Below are positions 1 through 6,611 of a stretch of 14,773 nucleotides of DNA, in pieces; the first letter of the stretch is position 1; each line of letters starts with the position of its first letter. A program made the translations under genes and the position numbers. The notes beneath the pieces were generated by a model, which had not been told where the DNA came from, did no database searches, and worked only from the letters and a program-made list of their open reading frames with translations. This DNA is from Methanobacteriota archaeon (GTDB taxonomy: Archaea > Thermoplasmatota > Poseidoniia > Poseidoniales > Poseidoniaceae): positions 10,543 through 25,315 of the forward strand of contig PADF01000012.1 in the NCBI GenBank assembly GCA_002702945.1, written 5' to 3'.

Positions 1-1184
1 AAAACATTTGAGGTTTCTTGATAATCTTCTTGTCGATTGATGAGTTCAGATTGACCTTCGCCAAGTTCAGGTATACTAGACTCGGTAATATCGAGGTTGT
101 AGGTAGCAATGATTTTGGAAAGTTGTGGAGAATCATCTTTCGAAACTAGACTCCATGCTTCACCCGTTCTTCCAATTCTTCCTGTTCTTCCGACACGATG
201 AATAAATGAATCAATATCATTGGGTATGTCATAGTTAACAACCAATGTAATTCCATCAACATCTATTCCACGTGCAGCAACATCGGTTGCAACAATTGTA
301 CTAATTTCTCCATTTTTATAGCGATCTAGTATACGTTCACGTTGATTTTGATTCAAGTCACCATGTAATCCTTCTAACTCAAAGTTTTTCTTTTTCAGCC
401 TCTGTGTTGCTAGGTCGACCATTCTCTTTGTATTACAGAAAATTATAGTTTGGTCTTCATCTGACATTCTTAGCAATAGCCTAGATAATGCCCACAACTT
501 GTTCGTTCTACCGATACTTACACTATACATGTCAATTGGTGGAATATCTAGTTCTTCGGTATTAGTAAGAATAAATTCAGGTTCATTCATGAATTCATTT
601 GCTGCATCAATTATTTCTTGAGGGAAAGTTGCAGAAAATAATAGTGTTTGACTACGGTTTGACATCTTTTCAACTATCCACATAATATCAGGGAAAAATC
701 CCATATCAAGCATCCTATCCGCTTCATCAAGACAAAAAATTGATGGTGAATTCATATCGATAAATTCTCTTTTTGTCATATCCATTACTCGTCCAGGGGT
801 TCCAACAATGATATCAACTCCATCCTGAAGTTTACGAGCTTGCTTCTCTAAATCTGTACCACCATAAACAGTTGCGATTACTAATCCTGAATCCCCTTGA
901 ATCGTATTTAATTCTTCAGAAACTTGACTAGCTAATTCTCTAGTTGGAGCTAATATTAATGCCTGTAGAATTCCCTTTGGCGAACATGATTCAATAATTG
1001 GAATTCCAAAAGCTGCTGTTTTACCAGAACCAGTTCTTGCTTGACCAATTAGATCTAATCCCTGTCTAGCTATAGGGATAGTATCTTTTTGAACTTGAGT
1101 AGCAAATTCCCATCCAAGAGAATCTAATCCTTGATGCAATGTTTCGGGTAAATCCCATGATTTAAAGGTTGTATTTGTGAACAT
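1..1184 (-). CDS. DEAD-box ATP-dependent RNA helicase (3' end outside window)
   Basis: ATP-dependent RNA unwinding or remodelling enzyme of the DEAD-box superfamily 2, probably acting in the cytoplasm on structured mRNA or rRNA. The reading frame stays open to the window edge, giving 394 residues. Motifs appear in the expected order: Q-motif region near residues 7-32 (Gln32), Walker A ARTGSGKT (49-56), PTRELA (80-85), TPGR (129-132), DEAD (153-156), SAT (184-186), ARGID, then HRVGRTGR (329-336). Both RecA-like domains are therefore complete; only the C-terminal tail, where such proteins differ, is missing. The ATG at 1184 is preceded by GGTGGTG with 5 nt spacing. Closest in layout to the bacterial/archaeal DeaD/RhlE/CshA group, whose members often act in cold adaptation and ribosome assembly; the exact role here is inferred. 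Sixty-one nt separate it from the upstream 71-residue gene, possibly one transcript. Confidence 0.95.
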   Translation of the reverse strand, partial: MFTNTTFKSWDLPETLHQGLDSLGWEFATQVQKDTIPIARQGLDLIGQARTGSGKTAAFGIPIIESCSPKGILQALILAPTRELASQVSEELNTIQGDSGLVIATVYGGTDLEKQARKLQDGVDIIVGTPGRVMDMTKREFIDMNSPSIFCLDEADRMLDMGFFPDIMWIVEKMSNRSQTLLFSATFPQEIIDAANEFMNEPEFILTNTEELDIPPIDMYSVSIGRTNKLWALSRLLLRMSDEDQTIIFCNTKRMVDLATQRLKKKNFELEGLHGDLNQNQRERILDRYKNGEISTIVATDVAARGIDVDGITLVVNYDIPNDIDSFIHRVGRTGRIGRTGEAWSLVSKDDSPQLSKIIATYNLDITESSIPELGEGQSELINRQEDYQETSNV

Positions 1185-1189
1185 TTTTT

Positions 1190-1226
1190 CACCACCGTCT
1201 CAACTTCAAGCGGGTCACCGAGACGG
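1190..1226 (-). promoter_or_regulatory. 5' UTR hairpin abutting the helicase ribosome binding site
   Basis: Read on the minus strand, CCGTCTC (1226-1220) and GAGACGG (1201-1195) are perfect complements around an 18-nt loop. The last two G of the stem are the first two of the SD-like GGTGGTG (1196-1190), which lies 5 nt before the helicase ATG. Two C further out (1228-1227) could also pair with GG at 1193-1192 across a bulged T, covering more of the SD. The segment is much richer in GC than its surroundings. A translation control role (SD masking) is inference; a simple stabilising hairpin is the alternative. Confidence 0.5.
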
Positions 1227-1245
1227 GGCAACCCTACAAATGTAA

Positions 1246-1461
1246 TTAGAAATTATCTTTTTCAGCGATTTCTTGCTGTAGTATGCCCATCCAATATTTA
1301 CGGGCATTCTCACGGTTCAGAGGTCTGCGCATCTGTCTAACATGTTCCAAAATATATTGACGGAACTTTAGAGATTTGTTTCTATTTACTCCTTTTGGAG
1401 TTAATCCATCCCACAGACGGTCGAATTGTTCAGCTTTGTCATTGAAAGGAGCATCACTCAT
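1246..1461 (-). CDS. Small basic hypothetical protein, 71 aa
   Basis: Not recognised. The product has 71 residues, is rich in Lys, Arg, Gln and Asn, and looks mostly helical; it has no signal peptide, membrane segment, cysteine or known motif. A central basic stretch (around residues 25-50, with RQMRRPLNREN) could contact nucleic acid, but this is only a composition argument. The start at 1461 is preferred because GAGGTG lies 6 nt before the ATG; the frame could open 19 codons earlier (1518), but that ATG has no SD. It lies between the HEAT-repeat gene (74 nt upstream) and the helicase (61 nt downstream) on the same strand, so cotranscription is plausible. Confidence 0.75.
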   Translation of the reverse strand: MSDAPFNDKAEQFDRLWDGLTPKGVNRNKSLKFRQYILEHVRQMRRPLNRENARKYWMGILQQEIAEKDNF

Positions 1462-1535
1462 AATTACACCTCTTAAGTAACCAGTCCACCGAAGACCCCT
1501 TCTTAACAATGCCGACATAAGATTTGATTCTAAAA

Positions 1536-2840
1536 TTAATATTCATCATCATCATCTTCGTCCAAAAAATCCTCATCATCATATCCCATCATCTCGTCCT
1601 GACTAACTGAACGATACATTGGATTGCTTTTCTGTGCGCTTTCTAGTAACTTTTCTTTTTCTTTTTTCAATCGTTCGGTTTCAGAAATTATCTTATTTTT
1701 CTCTTCGGTTGATTTATCTAAATGTGGCAATTGTTCAAGTCCAACTTGTATACCATGTGCTTCAGCAACTTCTCTATCCAATTTAGGAACCGATGGTGCA
1801 GGTGCTAAGAATTTATTTTTCTGTAATTCTGAACCTTCAAGTGACTCATCTATGGTCATCTCTTTTAGTTCCTCACGTAATTTTTCATCTTTCTCACTCT
1901 TCAAAAGATCTATTGCTACACCACGTAATACTTCTTCGGAGTAAAGTCTTGGAAGCATATCTATACATGCTCTCCTGATATTTACATCACTTGAGGATGC
2001 ACCTTTGAGCACCAATTCTCTCGCTCTTCCATGGTCTTTATCTAATGCTTGAATCGCTTTAATTGCACTTAGTCTAACTTTATTATCAGAATCTATAATT
2101 GCTCGCTCGGCAAAAATAGTCGCTAATCTCGACTCATTTCGAGCCAAGGAAGGTAGTGTCTTTGCAGCCGAGCGACGAACTTCAACATCCTCATCGTCTA
2201 GTGCCCAAGAAATTAAATCCCAAGTCACTGAGCCACCTTTTGCAAGTAACTTACGCAACAAATTGGCAGCCTTACGCCGATAGATTGGTTGTTCTTCTAA
2301 AAATAATGAATCCATATGATAGCAGGCTACTTCAGGCCAAGTTTCACACAGTGAGTTCAATCCCTTCCAAGCAGCCTCCATTCTTTGCTTATTGTATGAA
2401 CGTAATTCATTTTGAAGAATAACTTGAACGCCTGATGGGAATACAGGTGCTGAAAGAGATAGACATTTACTTGCAGCTTGTCTTACTTTGAGATCTTCAT
2501 CGTCTAGAAGTACAGAAAGCCAGTCGAAGAGTTCATCAGATTTTTGAGTGGCTACTTCGGGAAGCGCTTTTAATCCGGCTTCTCGAATCTCTGGAACTTC
2601 ACTTTCTAGTGAAAGTAACAATGTTCTATGTGCATCAGAAGCATTCTTACCCTTATCCTTTATTCGTGTTAAAGCAATAATTCCATCGATTTGACTTAGT
2701 TGCAAATTCTTACCTTTCCAACTAACATCGACATATTTTTTTTCACCTCTGGCCAAAGGGATGATATCTTCTTTACGTATTGCCATCCAAGGCCCGCTTT
2801 CCGTCTCGATAACATGGTTGATATTCTTTCGACCTCCCAT
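1536..2840 (-). CDS. HEAT-repeat protein with coiled coil and acidic tail
   Basis: Likely a scaffold built of HEAT-like helical repeats; partner unknown. At least five repeat units are visible by the pattern D/S-x-x-V-R-x-x-A-x-x-x-L near residues 76-97, 110-130, 212-232, 248-266 and 282-300. A degenerate unit lies around 140-200. Residues about 373-402 are Lys/Glu-rich and should form a coiled coil, and the last 15-19 residues are almost wholly Asp/Glu. No signal peptide or membrane segment, so cytoplasmic. The first 60 residues resemble no domain I know. The ATG at 2840 has no SD; a TATA-like AATATATT at 2881-2874 would place transcription start about 5-10 nt before it. The frame stays open for 36 codons upstream without a usual start codon (see findings), so the N-terminus is not certain. 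Confidence 0.8.
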   Translation of the reverse strand: MGGRKNINHVIETESGPWMAIRKEDIIPLARGEKKYVDVSWKGKNLQLSQIDGIIALTRIKDKGKNASDAHRTLLLSLESEVPEIREAGLKALPEVATQKSDELFDWLSVLLDDEDLKVRQAASKCLSLSAPVFPSGVQVILQNELRSYNKQRMEAAWKGLNSLCETWPEVACYHMDSLFLEEQPIYRRKAANLLRKLLAKGGSVTWDLISWALDDEDVEVRRSAAKTLPSLARNESRLATIFAERAIIDSDNKVRLSAIKAIQALDKDHGRARELVLKGASSSDVNIRRACIDMLPRLYSEEVLRGVAIDLLKSEKDEKLREELKEMTIDESLEGSELQKNKFLAPAPSVPKLDREVAEAHGIQVGLEQLPHLDKSTEEKNKIISETERLKKEKEKLLESAQKSNPMYRSVSQDEMMGYDDEDFLDEDDDDEY

Positions 2841-3015
2841 GTTAATTGGTTTACCTGTTCTGGGGTCACGAGCAATATATTCTCTACTAATTCTTATTCC
2901 CCCTAACTGCGCGCAGCATGATGATTCACAAGAACCTATTGTATTATATTACATATTCTAGAATTTATTAAGTATACATGCCTAAATTGAAAAACAATAA
3001 CCTTTACTGTTAATC
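2841..3015. promoter_or_regulatory. Divergent promoter region, HEAT-repeat gene / DUF2240 gene
   Basis: This 175-nt spacer separates divergent genes. For the leftward gene, AATATATT at 2874-2881 ends 33 nt before the ATG, suiting an archaeal TATA box with a very short leader. For the rightward gene, TTTATTAAGTATAC at about 2965-2977 is the best TATA-like stretch, about 40 nt before the ATG at 3016; no SD precedes that ATG. The GC-rich patch around 2908-2923 (including TGCGCGCAG) stands out in otherwise AT-rich sequence. The assignments rest on position and composition only. Confidence 0.45.
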
Positions 3016-3612
3016 ATGGCCGATGCAGATGTTGAGGATGTCTGCAGAGTACTAGCAGTTTGCTTTCGAAGTGGTGAAACGCTTTCTGACTTAGATATTG
3101 AAAGGATTTTATCTTTTGATATGGGATGGTTGTCTCCCGAAGAAGCAAGTGGTTCGGTAAAAGCGCTGATCGACTCCGGTTGGTTAATTGGTGATTTAGA
3201 TTCTCTAAGTTCTGTTTTAACCAATAATTCAATCACTACTCCATTAGGTTGGTTTCCTCGACCATCACGTTTGATTAGCCCAGTAAAATACGACTCAGTC
3301 AAATTTGAGGACTTCAACCAAAAGGATGAACTATTATCGAATAATTCTCCAGGAAATGAGGACTTAAATCAACCATCACAACAAAAAGTCAGTGTTGAAA
3401 GTACTTCCAAAGATCCGAGGTCAAAAATTGAAAGAAGATTGAAAAAATTTGTTTCAAAACAATCGAAACTTGAAATGGAAGAAATTGAAAGACGAATCTT
3501 ACGTAAGAAAAATGCCTTGGGGATGGTTAGTAATTGGTTATGTATTGCTCTAATAGCCCGTGAGCAGGGGCTAGAAATGACTAGTATCGTTGAAGCTCTT
3601 TCTATTAATTAA
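3016..3612 (+). CDS. DUF2240 family protein
   Basis: Archaeal protein of unknown function, 198 residues. The N-terminal half follows the DUF2240 pattern as I remember it: a short helical start, FRSGETLS around residues 18-25, then a winged-helix-like stretch containing LSFDMGWLSPEEA (about 32-44), a hydrophobic 'GWLIGD' turn, and a TPLGWFP stretch (about 75-81). The C-terminal part (about 136-195) also fits: a basic helical segment followed by IALIAREQGLEM and a final helix. Between them lies a polar, low-complexity linker (about 95-135) rich in Asn, Ser and Gln. No membrane segment. The winged-helix look suggests nucleic-acid binding, but no function is established. The ATG at 3016 lacks an SD. 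Its TAA overlaps the stop codon of the oncoming membrane protein gene. Confidence 0.8.
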   Translation: MADADVEDVCRVLAVCFRSGETLSDLDIERILSFDMGWLSPEEASGSVKALIDSGWLIGDLDSLSSVLTNNSITTPLGWFPRPSRLISPVKYDSVKFEDFNQKDELLSNNSPGNEDLNQPSQQKVSVESTSKDPRSKIERRLKKFVSKQSKLEMEEIERRILRKKNALGMVSNWLCIALIAREQGLEMTSIVEALSIN

Positions 3613-6185
3613 GCTAATTCATCAAGTTGTGGTTTGAATTCTTTTTCCGTAACTTGTTCCTCTTTACTCCTAGCAGATAATTCCATGACAACAGGAAGTA
3701 GAATTAATGCTAGAAGCAGTGAAAAGAATACTGTGATTGCAGTAATAAGACCAAAGTCTTGTATTACTGGCATTGGAGAAAATAATAGCACTAAGAATCC
3801 CAGTGCGGTTGTCAGGGCACTCATTATCAATGCGACACCAGTAGTTGATATCGAGGCTCTAAGTGCATCCCAGTGCGTTTTTCGCCTAGATAATTCAACT
3901 TCAAAACGACGCCACATGTGTATTGAATAATCAATTCCAATACCCAATGTGAGAGCCGTAACCATAACGGTCAAAACATTCCACTTCAGTCCAATAGCAG
4001 CCATTGAACCAACAACCCACAATGATGCGACACCCACTGGGAATAAAATTACAACCGCAGGAAGTATTCTCCTCGTTAATGTGATTAGAACAATAAATGA
4101 TACAATCAAGGAAATGATAGTTGACTTAATTTGGGAAATTGTAATTCCATCAAGTACAGATTGTAACATAGCCAAATCTCCTGTTACATAAAGTTCGGAA
4201 TTTGAAGCCAGGTTATATCTTAATGTTCCTGTTTTAGATTCATCTCCAAGCATATTTTCAAAATCTGAAACAACTTGCTCTGATTGCACAGAAGTAGATG
4301 CTTCTACACGCACTTCATTTCTCAAATAGACAATGTTTGAGTCCTCTAAATATACACTATTTTCAACCCTTTTTGACCATGTTTCTCCACTAATTGCATC
4401 AGCAACTGTATTGTTATCCATCAAAGATTTGAATGCTGCACCTAAATCACACCCTAAACTATAATTGTCAACATAAACACCGCCATCACCAATCACTTCC
4501 AAATTATGTAATTCACCAAAATTACTATCTCTCAAAATAGCATCACGGAGTATGACATAAGGCCCCTCATAGGACGGTGAACGAAGTTTACCATCAGTTC
4601 CAACGACATCATGGTTAGATTCTAAATCACTGTGTAAACCCCTCAACTCATTGAGTAAATCAGAATCTCCTTCAATGTATACTCTGCTATCGGAAGGTTC
4701 GAAAAGAACATAGATAATTTTCCAACCTGCGCTATCATAATTTGTCGATAAATCATCTCTTACTGACATAATCTCCATGTCGGGGTCAACAAAGTCTCCC
4801 AAATCAAAATCAGTGTCTAAAGATGCTGCTCCAAAAATAGATACACCTGAAAGCAAAATTACAACTAGGAAAATACTTACTTGCTGTTTTTGTTGAACTT
4901 TCACTAGAGAATTAGTAAAAGCAGGCATAGTAATCGCTTTTGAAGTCTTGGGATTATTCGGTGAATCAATTACAACATGTAATGCACCTACCACTACAGT
5001 AGAGGTGACGAAGGCACAAATTACTCCAAATGCAAGAGCAAAACCAAAGGTCGCAAGTGGAGGTAGTGGAGAAATAACATTGGCCAAAAATGCTGCAACA
5101 GTAGTTATTACTGCTAGAGACAGGGGCACTGAAAGTTTGGCGCAAGCCCTGAGCCATGATTCAGCAGGATCTGAATAATCTTCCCTGAGCCTAGCCTGTG
5201 CTCTCTGAAGGTGAATTGCATAATCAATACCTAAACCAAGTACTAAAGGCGCTACAGCAACTTCTAATGCAGTGAAATCAACATTGAATAAATTCAAAGC
5301 CCCATATGTCCAAATCAAGGCATAGGATAATCCCACCAACGGAAATGCTACATCTCTAATTGAACGGAAAGCAAAAATCAAAAGAACTACTACAACAATT
5401 AACGCTAAAATTACTAAAAGTGCTAAATTATCAAAAGTTCCACTATCGATATCATATGATAATAAATCCAGGGATACAACCCCATAATCCATAATTGATT
5501 CATCTGATAACTGCTCAAATTTTTCCCTTAATTGAGCCTGGACTTTCTTCCTTTCTTCTTCGTTTAAATCAGGATCGATTTCCAAAACCCATAGAGTAGA
5601 ACTAGCAACTGGCGTACCATCACCGGAACCGTCAGACAAATAATCACATGTTGGATTGAAATCAAGGTCTTTGTTCAATAAGGCAGATGAGGCATAAGTT
5701 GCTGCTGAAAGAAATTGGTCATCATTTGATAATCGACATTCGACATCGTCATCTACAATCAAATCTAAAAGTTCATTCCAAGAATCTAGTTGAGACAAAT
5801 TTGTTCCATTCGATTCTTCATCTAAAGCAAGCTGTAGAATATCTGGAGTTGTAGTCCATACAACAACAGAATTATTTTGTTCTAAAGATATTTCTTCTAT
5901 CGATTCAAGATGCTGCTCCATCATTAGTATGTGATCAAAAGATAATACATTACCACCATCATCTCTTTCTACATCAATAAATAATGGTCTAGTCTCATTA
6001 GGAAAGTATTCATGAATTCTATCATGAGCATTTTTAGATTCCGATTCAGGAGCAAAAGCATCTAGATCAGTATTGAATTTAGGAGGTGAAGTAATTAGAT
6101 TAGCCATTAAAATGACCGTAATTAGGCTAGTTACCAACAAAATCGGAACTGATAACCTTCTAAACTGTCCTGCGAAAGAGGCCAT
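3609..6185 (-). CDS. MMPL/RND-superfamily membrane protein (HAE3/Patched-like)
   Basis: Large polytopic membrane protein of the RND superfamily, built as two similar halves. Each half starts with one membrane segment (about 11-32 and 437-455), continues with a large extracytoplasmic domain (about 33-250 and 456-685), and ends in a five-helix bundle (about 254-405 and 686-838). Each bundle carries the intramembrane signature G-[LI]-G-I-D-Y-[AS]-I-H (about 317-325 and 748-756), typical of the HAE3/MMPL/Patched group, whose members use an ion gradient to move lipids or other hydrophobic substrates. The substrate here is unknown. The C-terminus is a short charged cytoplasmic tail. I chose the ATG at 6185 because GGAGG lies 5 nt before it; the frame also contains an ATG 27 nt upstream (6212) without an SD. 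The length of about 858 residues is normal for the archaeal family. Confidence 0.9.
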   Translation of the reverse strand: MASFAGQFRRLSVPILLVTSLITVILMANLITSPPKFNTDLDAFAPESESKNAHDRIHEYFPNETRPLFIDVERDDGGNVLSFDHILMMEQHLESIEEISLEQNNSVVVWTTTPDILQLALDEESNGTNLSQLDSWNELLDLIVDDDVECRLSNDDQFLSAATYASSALLNKDLDFNPTCDYLSDGSGDGTPVASSTLWVLEIDPDLNEEERKKVQAQLREKFEQLSDESIMDYGVVSLDLLSYDIDSGTFDNLALLVILALIVVVVLLIFAFRSIRDVAFPLVGLSYALIWTYGALNLFNVDFTALEVAVAPLVLGLGIDYAIHLQRAQARLREDYSDPAESWLRACAKLSVPLSLAVITTVAAFLANVISPLPPLATFGFALAFGVICAFVTSTVVVGALHVVIDSPNNPKTSKAITMPAFTNSLVKVQQKQQVSIFLVVILLSGVSIFGAASLDTDFDLGDFVDPDMEIMSVRDDLSTNYDSAGWKIIYVLFEPSDSRVYIEGDSDLLNELRGLHSDLESNHDVVGTDGKLRSPSYEGPYVILRDAILRDSNFGELHNLEVIGDGGVYVDNYSLGCDLGAAFKSLMDNNTVADAISGETWSKRVENSVYLEDSNIVYLRNEVRVEASTSVQSEQVVSDFENMLGDESKTGTLRYNLASNSELYVTGDLAMLQSVLDGITISQIKSTIISLIVSFIVLITLTRRILPAVVILFPVGVASLWVVGSMAAIGLKWNVLTVMVTALTLGIGIDYSIHMWRRFEVELSRRKTHWDALRASISTTGVALIMSALTTALGFLVLLFSPMPVIQDFGLITAITVFFSLLLALILLPVVMELSARSKEEQVTEKEFKPQLDELA

Positions 6186-6212
6186 CGCCTCCTCCAGTTT
6201 AGCAGTGTCCAT

Positions 6213-6340
6213 AGGTTGGCCACAATGATTCAGTAAAAAAGTAAAGGGGTAATTCGTACATAATTGAGTTATTTTCTAAACGTACGTCATGGTGAAAGGA
6301 TAAGTTCAAAACAAGTAGTTGACACGACAGGTCGTTCGCT
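6213..6340. promoter_or_regulatory. Divergent spacer, MMPL gene / rpoL
   Basis: This spacer of about 130 nt must hold promoters for both directions. It contains the 8-bp palindrome ACGTACGT (6280-6287), and its core CGTAC occurs again at 6255-6259, 26 nt away. No textbook TATA box stands out on either strand; the AT-rich run around 6262-6280 is the likeliest place. AGGT eight nt before the rpoL ATG is a minimal SD. The palindrome might be an operator, with weak support. Confidence 0.3.
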
Positions 6341-6598
6341 ATGCCAGTAAAGGTACTTATCATGGAAAAAAATGAGCTGAGATTTAGAATTGTTGGCGAG
6401 AGTCACACCGCCCTTCAAATGCTTCGTGAGCGCTTGAATAATCACAAAAATATTGACTATGCCAATTATTTCCCTGGCCACCCGGAATTGGATGATCCCG
6501 AATTTTTCATCCGTACTAAGGGAAAAGTTTCAGTTGAAAAACTGTTGAAAGATATCGTTCAAGATATTACTAAAGATTTCTCAGCCGTAAGCCTCTGA
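6341..6598 (+). CDS. rpoL: DNA-directed RNA polymerase subunit L (Rpo11)
   Basis: Small assembly subunit of the archaeal RNA polymerase, counterpart of eukaryotic RPB11; it pairs with subunit D (Rpo3) to form the platform that corresponds to the bacterial alpha dimer. The 85-residue length is normal. The family pattern is clear: an N-terminal strand MPVKVLIMEKNELRF, then 'GESHTALQMLRERL' (about 19-32, the HT.LN.LR helix), 'YANYFPGHPELDDPEF' (about 40-55, equivalent to the YxxxHP segment), then FIRTKG and a C-terminal helix. The start at 6341 matches where homologues begin. truD follows 13 nt after the stop codon and its SD overlaps the stop, so the two genes form an operon. No other polymerase subunit lies in the window. 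Confidence 0.88.
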   Translation: MPVKVLIMEKNELRFRIVGESHTALQMLRERLNNHKNIDYANYFPGHPELDDPEFFIRTKGKVSVEKLLKDIVQDITKDFSAVSL

Positions 6599-6611
6599 GG
6601 AGGCTTTATTG

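Noticed and set aside
1195..1226. Hairpin read as a factor-independent terminator
   Set aside because: The helicase coding region starts right after it, with an SD in the stem end; a leader role fits better.
1462..1518. N-terminal extension of the 71-residue protein to 90 residues
   Set aside because: The ATG at 1518 has no SD, while GAGGTG sits 6 nt before the ATG at 1461.
1624..1944. Ser/Phe-rich rightward frame over the HEAT-repeat gene
   Set aside because: Composition is what the complement of a Glu/Lys-rich coding region gives; no start signal or motif.
4948..5178. Frames on both strands inside the MMPL gene
   Set aside because: They lie wholly inside a gene with conserved motifs and membrane helices and have no features of their own.
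6309..6332. ACGAC/GTCGT inverted repeat before rpoL
   Set aside because: Only 5 bp with a 2-nt spacer, too short to separate from chance.
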